Shown: one piece after another, positions 39,924-47,655 of the stretch
Position numbering within the stretch: the stretch's first letter is position 1
How the letters are laid out: every line of letters begins with the position of its first letter
Assembly (NCBI RefSeq): GCF_018614135.1
Contig: NZ_JAGGOW010000112.1
Location: 1 to 50,266 of the forward strand
DNA length: 50,266 nucleotides
Origin: Streptomyces sp. ISL-66
GTDB taxonomy: Bacteria; Actinomycetota; Actinomycetes; Streptomycetales; Streptomycetaceae
Direction of reading: 5' to 3'
The notes under the pieces: generated by a model
What the model was told of the DNA's origin: nothing
Seen by the model: the letters and a program-made list of their open reading frames with translations, nothing else
The model's database searches: none
Position numbers and translations under genes: made by a program

Positions 39924-42782
39924 TTAGGGCATCAGCCTCAGGGTGTCGACCGTGGCCTTGTCCACGGCCTCCTTGCCGAAGGGCCAGTCCAGCAGTTCGC
40001 CCTTGGCCCACAGGGTCGTCTGGTCCGTGTAGTGGTCGTGGTACGCGTGCCCCGAGGCGCCCGTCAGGTTGATCCAGCGGGACTTGTCGAGGCCGCCCAG
40101 GTTCACGACCATCCGCATCGACGGCACCCAGGTGACCCCGTACCCGCTGGAGGCGTTCCAGCCGGTCGCGTTGACGGTGGCCTCGCCGCCGCCCAGGTTC
40201 CACGGGCCGCGGTTGAGGAGCCACTGGAGGTAGCCCGGGCCCTCGGTGCCGATCGTCTGGTTCTTCAGCATCAGCTGGTGCAGCCGGCCCCAGCTCCAGG
40301 TCGACTGGTCCTTGCCGAGCTTGGCGGTCAGCTCCCAGCGGGCGTCCTTCATGGCCCTCGCGAAGAGCTGGTCGCGGGTGGTGGTGTCCGCCTCGCCCCG
40401 ACGGGCGGCGGGCGACCGCCACCACTCGGAGTTCTCGTTCTTCACCAGGCGGCGGACCACCTCGAACCAGCGGTCGCCGCCGTCCGGCTGCGCCGAGTCC
40501 GCATCGCGCGCACCGCATTCGCGGATCATCTTGGCGAGGTCGTCGGCCGGTCCGGTCGTCTGCTCGGGGACGTTCATGCAGCTGCCCTCGATGCGCAGTT
40601 CCTTCGGCATCTTGTCGCCGAAGGCCAGCTTGAGGATGTTGCGCCAGACCGAGTTGAAGTACGCGGCGGCCGCCGAGTCGGGCTCCTGGGTGTAGTTCCA
40701 GCCCTCCAGCAGCTTCTGCGCGGAGCGGACGTCCGGGTCCGAGACCTCGATCTTGGCCAGCATCGGGGTCAGCAGCGCGGCGATCTCGCTGCTGTTGTCC
40801 ATCTGCATGGTGCGCATGTCGTCGGTGGAGATCTTGCCGCTGTCCTTGATCTTCGCCTCGATGAGGTCGTTGATCCGCTGGCTGCGGGCGCCGTAGCCCC
40901 AGTCGGCGGTCAGCAGGTACGGGTACTTGCCGGCGCCGGTCTCGGTGACGGCCTGGTTCGCGGTCACGATGAAGCCGCGGCCCGGGTTGAGGTCGTACGG
41001 CATCTCGTCCTGCGGGACGTAGCCCGCGTTGCCGTCCTTGCCGCCCTTCCAGGCGTACTTCGAGTCCCAGCCGGGGGTCGGCATGCGGCCGTCCGCGCCG
41101 CCGCCGCGGATCGGGATGCGGCCCGGGGCCTGGTAGCCGATGTTGCCGCTCGGACCCTTGCTGTCGGCGTAGATCAGGTTCTGCGACGGGACCTCGAAGT
41201 CGCGGGCCGCGGCGCGGAAGCCGTTGAAGTCCTTGGCCTGGTTGATCTTGAAGACGGCGTCCATGGACTTGCCCGCGTCCAGCGCCGTCCAGCGCAGGGC
41301 GACGCCGTAGCCGTTGCCGCGGTCGGGCGCGGAGCTGGCGACGGGGGCGCGGGCGCCGACCGAGCCGATCTCGTCGCTGCGGTCGGAGATCAGCGGGCCG
41401 TTGTTGGTGCCGCGGACCGTGATCTTCTTCTCGCCGCCGCCGGCGATCTTGATGACCTCGTCGCGGACGGTGAAGGGGAGGACCTTGCCGTCGTAGACGT
41501 AGCCCTCGGGCCTGACCTGCTCCAGGTAGAGGTCGGTGACGTCGGCGCCGAGGTTGGTCATGCCCCAGGCGATGTCGGCGTTGTGGCCTATGACCACGCC
41601 CGGCATGCCGGAGAAGGTGTAGCCGGCCACGTCGTACTGGCACTGGGCGGAGGCCGCCCGGCAGTGCAGGCCCATCTGGTACCAGACCGAGGGGAGCTGC
41701 GGGGAGAGGTGCGGGTCGTTCGCGAGCAGCGGCTTGCCGGTGGTCGTGTACTGGCCCGAGACGACCCAGGAGTTGGAGCCGATGCCGCTGCCGGCGGGGC
41801 CGAGGATCGCGGGGATCTCGTCGAGGGTGTCGGCGAGCGCGCTCATGTGGGTGCGCAGGCCCACGGTCGCGCCCTGGGCGGTGGTGTTGCCCGCGAGGCC
41901 GGTCGGGCCGTCGGCGTCGCCGGTGCGGACGGAGGCCTGGGAGCCGACCGGGCCGCCCTGGCCCGCGGAGCCGGGGGTTCCCGTGGAGCCGCCGGAACCG
42001 GAACCCGCTCCGGGGCCGGCCTGGGGGGCGTACTTGCCGCCCTTGACGGAGCCGCCCTCGACGATCGCCCTGTTCCGGTCGAAGGGGTAGGGCGGGTAGA
42101 GGTCGTCGATCTGCGCCTGGGAGAGCTTGCCCGTCATCAGCGCGCGGTCGATCTCGTCCTGCATGTTGCCGCGCAGGTCCCACGCCATCGCCTTGAGCCA
42201 GGCCACCGAGTCGACCGGGGTCCACTGCTCGGGCCGGTAGTCGTCGCTGAGCTTGAGGGCGGCGTGCTCGACGGAGAGGTCCTTGCCGGACTTCTCCTTC
42301 AGGTACGCGTTGACCCCGTCGGCGTATGCCTGGAGGTTCTTCTTGGTGTCCGCCGACAGCTTGGTGTCGTACTCCTGCTGCGCGACCTGGCGCCAGCCGA
42401 GGGTGCGCAGGAAGGCGTCCGTCTCGACCTGGCCGGAGCCGAACATCTCCGAGAGCCGCCCGGAGGTCATGTGCCGGCGTACGTCCATCTCCCAGAACCG
42501 ATCCTGCGCGTGCACGAAGCCCTGCGCGCGGAAGAGGTCGCTGTCGGTGTCCGCGTAGAGCTGCGGGATTCCGTTGGCGTCGCGCTTGACGTCGACGGTC
42601 CCCGCCAGGCCCGGCACCTTGAGGGAGCCGGTGGTCTGTGGGTACGAGGCGCGCACGCTGTCCACGCTCCAGTACGCGCCGTAGCCGAGGCCCGCGAAGA
42701 GCGCCAGGACCAGGACGAGCACGATCAGACGGGCACGTCGTCCCTTCTTCTTGACGGAAGGGGCGGTTTCGTTGGCGGGCAT
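39924..42782 (-). CDS. Penicillin acylase family Ntn hydrolase, membrane-anchored
   Basis: 952 aa from ATG 42782 with AAGGA at 5 nt. A basic start and one helix (about 18-36, LIVLVLVLALFAGLGYG) anchor it outside the membrane. Alpha part (about 60-330) contains the VKRDANGIPQLYADTDSDLF opening and FVHAQDRFWEMDVRR. Autocatalytic cleavage before Ser336 in GSNSWVV would free the beta-chain nucleophile; downstream ANDPHL and GHNADIAWGMTN are typical. Such enzymes hydrolyse beta-lactam side chains, acyl-homoserine lactones or lipopeptide acyl chains; substrate unknown. A Gly/Ser/Pro linker (about 255-282) ahead of the cleavage site is unusually repetitive. Divergent from the antiporter gene. Confidence 0.92.
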   Translation of the reverse strand: MPANETAPSVKKKGRRARLIVLVLVLALFAGLGYGAYWSVDSVRASYPQTTGSLKVPGLAGTVDVKRDANGIPQLYADTDSDLFRAQGFVHAQDRFWEMDVRRHMTSGRLSEMFGSGQVETDAFLRTLGWRQVAQQEYDTKLSADTKKNLQAYADGVNAYLKEKSGKDLSVEHAALKLSDDYRPEQWTPVDSVAWLKAMAWDLRGNMQDEIDRALMTGKLSQAQIDDLYPPYPFDRNRAIVEGGSVKGGKYAPQAGPGAGSGSGGSTGTPGSAGQGGPVGSQASVRTGDADGPTGLAGNTTAQGATVGLRTHMSALADTLDEIPAILGPAGSGIGSNSWVVSGQYTTTGKPLLANDPHLSPQLPSVWYQMGLHCRAASAQCQYDVAGYTFSGMPGVVIGHNADIAWGMTNLGADVTDLYLEQVRPEGYVYDGKVLPFTVRDEVIKIAGGGEKKITVRGTNNGPLISDRSDEIGSVGARAPVASSAPDRGNGYGVALRWTALDAGKSMDAVFKINQAKDFNGFRAAARDFEVPSQNLIYADSKGPSGNIGYQAPGRIPIRGGGADGRMPTPGWDSKYAWKGGKDGNAGYVPQDEMPYDLNPGRGFIVTANQAVTETGAGKYPYLLTADWGYGARSQRINDLIEAKIKDSGKISTDDMRTMQMDNSSEIAALLTPMLAKIEVSDPDVRSAQKLLEGWNYTQEPDSAAAAYFNSVWRNILKLAFGDKMPKELRIEGSCMNVPEQTTGPADDLAKMIRECGARDADSAQPDGGDRWFEVVRRLVKNENSEWWRSPAARRGEADTTTRDQLFARAMKDARWELTAKLGKDQSTWSWGRLHQLMLKNQTIGTEGPGYLQWLLNRGPWNLGGGEATVNATGWNASSGYGVTWVPSMRMVVNLGGLDKSRWINLTGASGHAYHDHYTDQTTLWAKGELLDWPFGKEAVDKATVDTLRLMP

Positions 42783-42934
42783 CGCTGTCCTTAGAGGGGC
42801 AGGGTGGTCCTGGGAGTGCTGGGAGCAACCATAGGCGCAGGACAGGGCTCGTTGATCCGCGAGGGTCGAGGTCGTGAGGACACAGCCCCGCAGGCGTTTC
42901 ACAATGTGGTTGTCGAGTAAAGGGCGCGTCAAGA

Positions 42935-42947
42935 TTAGGTAAGCTAA
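42935..42947. promoter_or_regulatory. TTAGGTAAGCTAA inverted repeat, iron-box-like half match
   Basis: TTAG-N5-CTAA in the divergent region between the acylase and the antiporter. It resembles the left half of the DmdR/IdeR iron box (TTAGGTTAGGCTAACCTAA) but is shorter by two bases in the middle and poorer on the right. Weak. Confidence 0.25.
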
Positions 42948-43042
42948 CGAAGTACGTGCCGTACGCGCCCGTGCAGGAACGATGCGTCGTGCGACGCCCG
43001 TCGTCCCGCCCACGCCAGGCACGTCGAGGAAAGGGCCGCCCG

Positions 43043-44551
43043 CTGACTGTCCACACGCTCAATGAGCTTCTGCTGGTCTGCTCGCTCGTGCTCCTCGTCG
43101 CGGTCGCGGCGGTTCGCGTCTCCTCGCGCAGCGGACTCCCCAGCCTGCTCATCTACCTCGGCATAGGCGTCGCGATAGGCCAGGACGGCATCGGCAACGT
43201 CGTGTTCGACAACGCCGAGCTGACCCAGGTCATCGGTTACGCCGCGCTCGTCGTGATCCTCGCCGAGGGCGGTCTGGGCACCAAGTGGAAAGAGATCAAG
43301 CCGGCCCTGCCGGCCGCGATCGTGCTCTCGCTGGTCGGCGTCGCCGTCAGCGTGGGTGTGACCGCGGCCGGAGCGCACTATCTGGTCGGACTCGAATGGC
43401 GCCAGGCCCTGCTGATCGGCGCGGTCGTCTCCTCGACCGACGCGGCGGCGGTCTTCTCGGTCCTGCGCAAGGTCCCGCTGCCCTCGCGGGTGACGGGCGT
43501 GCTGGAGGCCGAGTCCGGCTTCAACGACGCTCCCGTGGTCATCCTGGTCGTGTCCTTCGCGACCGTCGGACCGGTCGACGAGTGGTACGTCCTGATAGGC
43601 AAGATCGCCCTGGAGCTGACGATCGGAGCCGCGATCGGCCTGGCCGTGGGGTTCCTGGGCTCGTTCGGACTGCGGCACGTGGCCCTGCCCGCCTCCGGCC
43701 TCTACCCGATCGCGGTCATGGCCATCGCCATCACGGCCTACGCGGCCGGTGCGATGGCGCACGGCTCCGGCTTCCTCGCCGTGTACCTGGCGGCGGTGGT
43801 CCTCGGCAACGCGAAGCTGCCGCACTGGCCCGCCACCCGCGGGTTCGCGGACGGGCTCGGCTGGATCGCCCAGATCGGCATGTTCGTGCTGCTCGGCCTG
43901 CTGGTCACCCCCCACGAGCTGGTCCACGACTTCTGGCCGGCCGTCATCATCGGGCTGGTGCTGACGATGGTGGCGCGGCCGCTGGAGGTCTTCGTCTCGC
44001 TGCTGCCCTTCCGGCTGCCCTGGCAGGAGCAGGCCCTGATGTCGTGGGCCGGCCTGCGCGGCGCGGTGCCCATCATCCTGGCGACCATCCCGATGGTGTC
44101 CGGGATCGAGGGCAGCGAGCGCGTCTTCAACATCGTCTTCGTGCTGGTCGTCGTCTACACCCTGGTGCAGGGTCCGACCCTGCCGTGGCTGGCGCGCAAG
44201 CTGGAGCTCGGGGACACCGACGAGGCCGCCTCCGACCTGGGCATCGAATCGGCTCCGCTGGAGAAGCTGCGCGGACACCTGCTGTCCTTCGCGATCCCGC
44301 CCGCCTCGCGGATGCACGGCGTTGAGGTGAGCGAGCTGCGACTGCCGCCGGGGGCCTCCGTCACGCTGGTCGTCCGGGACGCGAAGAGCTTCGTACCGGC
44401 GCCCTCGACCGTCCTGCGGCGCGGGGACGAGCTGCTGGTGGTGGCCACCGATCCGGTGCGCGACGCGGCGGAGGCGCGGCTGCGCGCGGTGGCCCGGGGC
44501 GGCAAGCTGGCGGGGTGGCTGGGGACCGGCGGGGCGAGTACCGCAGGTTAG
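43043..44551 (+). CDS. Potassium/proton antiporter, CPA1 family with RCK_C/TrkA-C domain
   Basis: 502 aa if it starts at CTG 43043, which has AAGGG at 7 nt and begins at the TVHTLNELLL stretch where homologues begin. The nearest in-frame GTGs (42956, 42971, 42989) would add a basic, non-conserved stretch. Twelve or so helices follow; motifs SSTDAAAVFSVLR and ESGFNDAPVVI (the ion-binding Asn-Asp) are typical of NhaP2/CvrA-like exchangers. Residues about 410-490 form a TrkA-C domain (LRLPPGASVTLVVRDAKSFVPAPSTVLRRGDELLVV), a fold that often binds c-di-AMP or nucleotides. It exports K+ or Na+ in exchange for protons. Confidence 0.9.
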   Translation: MTVHTLNELLLVCSLVLLVAVAAVRVSSRSGLPSLLIYLGIGVAIGQDGIGNVVFDNAELTQVIGYAALVVILAEGGLGTKWKEIKPALPAAIVLSLVGVAVSVGVTAAGAHYLVGLEWRQALLIGAVVSSTDAAAVFSVLRKVPLPSRVTGVLEAESGFNDAPVVILVVSFATVGPVDEWYVLIGKIALELTIGAAIGLAVGFLGSFGLRHVALPASGLYPIAVMAIAITAYAAGAMAHGSGFLAVYLAAVVLGNAKLPHWPATRGFADGLGWIAQIGMFVLLGLLVTPHELVHDFWPAVIIGLVLTMVARPLEVFVSLLPFRLPWQEQALMSWAGLRGAVPIILATIPMVSGIEGSERVFNIVFVLVVVYTLVQGPTLPWLARKLELGDTDEAASDLGIESAPLEKLRGHLLSFAIPPASRMHGVEVSELRLPPGASVTLVVRDAKSFVPAPSTVLRRGDELLVVATDPVRDAAEARLRAVARGGKLAGWLGTGGASTAG

Positions 44552-44564
44552 AGCGGCACTCTAA
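44548..44564. terminator. Small inverted repeat at the antiporter stop codon
   Basis: TTAGAG / CTCTAA, 6-bp arms, 5-nt centre; the left arm contains the TAG stop. Too weak for a confident terminator. Confidence 0.3.
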
Positions 44565-44911
44565 TTCGGCCATCTTCGATGGCTTATGCCCGCATTCACC
44601 CGCTTTTAGGCCGAGCCTGAATGCGAAGTTCCCGTTAATCGCAGGTGAAGACATGCCCTGTAGCCCTAATCACAGGACATACAAGCCGATCTGCCTGTAC
44701 GATAAAGGGACACCACATCGAACCAACTCTGCCTGACGCAGAGCTGGCGCGACCGCAAAGCGGCCGTGGCACCCAGAGGGCGCCCAGGTATCACTCGGTT
44801 CTGCGCAACAGGACAGCTCTCGGGGCTCCCACATGTACGGGTGCGGCCGCTCACAAGGTGGCGCATCGTCCGCAGACGGGGAGTTCTACCAGGCAGCGGA
44901 AAGGCCAGGCC
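44552..44911. other. 360-bp intergenic region before the MFS gene
   Basis: No supported gene; the small frames here lack ribosome sites and codon bias. The part 44560-44720 is lower in GC and probably contains the MFS promoter. A small hairpin CTCTGC/GCAGAG lies at 44727-44743. No riboswitch fold that I recognise. Confidence 0.45.
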
Positions 44912-46252
44912 GTGACATCCGCGGTCACGACCGACACGTCCGCCCGCCCCGGCTACGGGCAGCTCCTGCGCACGCCCGGCGCCCTCGGCTTCGTCCTCCC
45001 GGGATTCGCCGCACGGCTCCCCTTCGGCATGCTGACGATCAGCATCCTGCTCCTCGTCCAGCACACCACCGGCTCCTACGGCAGCGCCGGCATCGTCGCC
45101 GCCGTCACCGGTATCTCCATGGCGCTGTTCGCCCCCGTCATGGGCAAGCTCATCGACCGCCACGGCCAGAGCGCCGTCCTGGTCCCGGTGGCCCTCACGC
45201 ACGCCACCGCCGTCAGCTCCCTGGCGGCGCTCGCGCTGCTGGGTGCGCCCGTCTGGGCGCTCGCACTGGCGGCCGTCCCCGCCGGTGCATCCGTCCCGCA
45301 GGTCGGACCCATGGTCCGGTCCCGCTGGGCGGCCAAGCTCGAGGGCTCCCCGCTGCTGCCCACGGCCGCCGCGTTCGAGTCCGTCACCGACGAGTTCACC
45401 TTCGTCGTCGGCCCGGTGCTCGCCACCGCGCTGTGCACCGGCATCAACCCGGCGGCCGGTCTGGTCACCGAGGCCGCGCTGACGCTGATCGGCGGCCTTC
45501 TCTTCGCCGCCCAGCGCGCCACGCAGCCCCAGCCCGTCGCCCGCCCGGCGCACGGTGAGAAGCGCGCCTCCGCCCTGTCCTTCCACGGGCTGCGCGTCCT
45601 GATCATCGCCTTCATCGGGATCGGCGCCGTCTTCGGCGGCATGCAGGTCTCGCTGGCAGCCTTCTCCGAGGAGATCGGCAACCCCGGCGCCAACGGCCTG
45701 CTCTACGGCGTCTTCGCCGCGGGCAACATGATCGCCGGCATCGCCTGCGGTGCGATCGCCTGGAAGATCGGCCCCCGCCGCCGCCTGATCCTCGGTTACA
45801 TCGGACTCACCGCGGCCGCCTCGGTCCTGTGGGCCGCGAACTCGATGATCCTGCTCGGCGCGCTCGGCCTGGTCGTCGGCCTGTGCATCGCCCCCGCGCT
45901 GATCACCGGCTACACCATGATCGAGCAGCTGATCCCGGCCACCTCGCGCACCGAGGCCTTCACCTGGCTCACCGGAGCGGTCGCCTTCGGGCAGGCCGCC
46001 GCCGTGACCCTGGCCGGCCGTCTGACGGACGCGCACGGGTCCTCGTACGGGTTCCTCGTGCCGCTGGTGGCCACCGCACTGGCGCTGAGCATCCTGCTCG
46101 CCCTGCGTGCGAAGCTGGCACCGACGGCCCCGAGCCGGATCGTCAGCTCGTCCACGCCGCCCGCACGGGCCGTCCGGTCCACCTCGTTCACGCCCTCCAA
46201 GGGCGTGAACGAGCGTGGTCTGGGTCACCGCGTGCCGGTGACGGTGGACTGA
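44912..46252 (+). CDS. Major facilitator superfamily transporter
   Basis: 446 aa from GTG 44912, preceded by GGAAAGG; the frame is open to 44645 through non-coding-looking sequence. Twelve hydrophobic segments. Loop 2-3 has the MFS motif GKLIDRHGQSAVLV, and the second half repeats it weakly as AWKIGPRRRLILGY. Fits drug- or metabolite-efflux MFS proteins of actinomycetes; substrate not deducible. The C-terminal 50 residues are a polar tail with TFSPSKG-like sequence. No regulator gene is next to it. Confidence 0.88.
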   Translation: MTSAVTTDTSARPGYGQLLRTPGALGFVLPGFAARLPFGMLTISILLLVQHTTGSYGSAGIVAAVTGISMALFAPVMGKLIDRHGQSAVLVPVALTHATAVSSLAALALLGAPVWALALAAVPAGASVPQVGPMVRSRWAAKLEGSPLLPTAAAFESVTDEFTFVVGPVLATALCTGINPAAGLVTEAALTLIGGLLFAAQRATQPQPVARPAHGEKRASALSFHGLRVLIIAFIGIGAVFGGMQVSLAAFSEEIGNPGANGLLYGVFAAGNMIAGIACGAIAWKIGPRRRLILGYIGLTAAASVLWAANSMILLGALGLVVGLCIAPALITGYTMIEQLIPATSRTEAFTWLTGAVAFGQAAAVTLAGRLTDAHGSSYGFLVPLVATALALSILLALRAKLAPTAPSRIVSSSTPPARAVRSTSFTPSKGVNERGLGHRVPVTVD

Positions 46253-46319
46253 TCTGCCGGAATACGTCACCATGGAGCGTCGTTAGCACTCATTGAGCCA
46301 GAGTGCCAGGAGGAAATTC

Positions 46320-46640
46320 GTGCCGACCTACCAGTACCAGTGCACCGAATGCGGTGAGGGCCTTGAGGCCGTGCAGAAGTTCACCGATGACGCACTGACC
46401 GTGTGCCCGAGCTGTGAGGGACGCCTGAAGAAGGTGTTCTCCGCGGTCGGCATCGTCTTCAAGGGCTCCGGTTTCTACCGGAACGACAGCCGCGGTGCTT
46501 CGTCGAGCAGCACGCCTGCCTCGAAGCCGGCGTCCACGCCCGCCGCCTCCCCGGCCGCGGCGTCGACGGCGTCGTCGTCCTCGTCATCGGCCTCGACTTC
46601 TGCGTCTTCGTCGTCGTCGTCGAGCAGCTCTGCCGCCTGA
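46320..46640 (+). CDS. FmdB-type zinc-ribbon protein with serine-rich tail
   Basis: 106 aa from GTG 46320 with AGGAGG at 7 nt. The first 55 residues are the FmdB/CxxC_CxxC_SSSS ribbon: PTYQYQCTECG, Cys8, Cys11, Cys29, Cys32 and the GSGFYRNDSR end. The last 45 residues are almost only Ser, Ala, Pro and Thr. Serine tails are known in this family but this one is long. Function is unknown; in actinobacteria the gene usually lies near mscL and cell-envelope genes. Upstream of the MTA phosphorylase gene by 89 bp. Confidence 0.92.
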   Translation: MPTYQYQCTECGEGLEAVQKFTDDALTVCPSCEGRLKKVFSAVGIVFKGSGFYRNDSRGASSSSTPASKPASTPAASPAAASTASSSSSSASTSASSSSSSSSSAA

Positions 46641-46729
46641 CCTGCCCGACCGCTCCTCAGCATCGTTCGAGGCCCTGCCGTCGTCACCGACCGCGGGGCC
46701 TTCGGCGTGCCGCCGTTAGGGTGGGCCGC

Positions 46730-47563
46730 ATGGCGAATGCAGAGATCGGTGTCATCGGCGGATCGGGCTTCTACTCCTTCCTGGAGGACGTCTCCGAGAT
46801 CCAGGTCGAGACGCCCTACGGGCCCCCCAGCGACTCCCTGTACCTCGGCGAGCTGGCCGGCCGGACCGTGGCGTTCCTGCCCCGGCACGGGCGCAGCCAC
46901 ACCGTTCCCCCGCACAAGATCAACTACCGGGCCAACCTGTGGGCGCTGCGTTCGGTCGGCGTCCGCCAGGTGCTCGGCCCCTGCGCGGTGGGCGGCTTGC
47001 GCCCCGAGTACGGACCGGGCACCCTGCTCGTCCCCGACCAGCTGGTCGACCGTACGAAGTCCCGCGCGCAGACCTACTTCGACGGCGAGCCCCTTCCGGA
47101 CGGCTCCGTCCCGAACGTCGTGCACACCACCTTCGCCGACCCGTACTGCCCCGTCGGCCGGGAGGTGGCGCTGGCCGCGGCGCGCGGCCGGGAGTGGGAG
47201 CCGGTGGACGGCGGCACGATGGTCGTCATCGAGGGGCCGCGCTTCTCGACCCGCGCCGAGTCCCGCTGGCACGCGGCGGCCGGCTGGTCGGTGGTCGGCA
47301 TGACCGGTCACCCGGAGGCGGTCCTCGCCCGCGAGATGGGGCTCTGCTACACCTCGATGGCGCTGGTCACGGACCTCGACGCGGGCGCCGAGACGGGCGA
47401 GGGGGTCTCCCACACCGAGGTCCTGAAGGTCTTCGGCGAGAACGTCGGCAGGCTGCGCGAAGTCCTCTTCGACGCCGTCGCGGCCCTGCCCCCGACCGAA
47501 TCCCGCGCCTGCCTGTGCACCCACGCCCACGACGGCTGGGACCTGGGCATCGAGCTGCCGTAG
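46730..47563 (+). CDS. mtnP: S-methyl-5'-thioadenosine (or -inosine) phosphorylase
   Basis: 277 aa from ATG 46730; a GTG at 46721 is in frame. Trimeric purine-nucleoside-phosphorylase family. Phosphate-binding IGGSGFY and RHGRSH, the GPCAVGGLRPEYGPG loop, EGPRFSTRAES and GMTGHPEAVLAREM are all present. The enzyme cleaves methylthioadenosine from polyamine and SAM metabolism, giving adenine and methylthioribose-1-phosphate. Preference for inosine over adenosine base cannot be read from sequence. There is little leader with a ribosome site (GGGTGG only), so initiation may be nearly leaderless. Confidence 0.93.
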   Translation: MANAEIGVIGGSGFYSFLEDVSEIQVETPYGPPSDSLYLGELAGRTVAFLPRHGRSHTVPPHKINYRANLWALRSVGVRQVLGPCAVGGLRPEYGPGTLLVPDQLVDRTKSRAQTYFDGEPLPDGSVPNVVHTTFADPYCPVGREVALAAARGREWEPVDGGTMVVIEGPRFSTRAESRWHAAAGWSVVGMTGHPEAVLAREMGLCYTSMALVTDLDAGAETGEGVSHTEVLKVFGENVGRLREVLFDAVAALPPTESRACLCTHAHDGWDLGIELP

Positions 47564-47568
47564 GCGCG

Positions 47569-47604
47569 GACCCGTACAGGGACCCGTACGTGAACCCGTA
47601 CACG
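47569..47604. repeat. Three 12-bp direct repeats with CCCGTAC core
   Basis: The core ACCCGTAC recurs three times at 12-bp spacing (units start at 47569, 47581 and 47593). The last copy forms the left arm of the adjacent hairpin. Confidence 0.6.
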
Positions 47605-47644
47605 GCCCGGTGCCATGTACGGGGCCGCGTCGCGTACGGGTTCA
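47591..47644. terminator. Bidirectional terminator between mtnP and the secreted repeat protein
   Basis: Outer arms TGAACCCGTAC / GTACGGGTTCA (11 bp, perfect) and inner arms CGGCCC / GGGCCG. Lies between convergent genes. Confidence 0.75.
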
Positions 47645-47655
47645 TGCCCCGTCCG

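Noticed and set aside
39231..42794. 1187-codon plus-strand frame opposite the acylase
   Set aside because: Antisense shadow; composition is Val/Gly/Arg-rich without motifs and it conflicts with two well-supported genes.
42956..43042. Upstream GTG starts of the antiporter
   Set aside because: They add a basic non-hydrophobic stretch without good ribosome sites; kept only as alternatives.
44515..44736. 73-codon plus-strand frame in the gap before the MFS gene
   Set aside because: Starts inside the antiporter gene, lacks ribosome site and codon bias.
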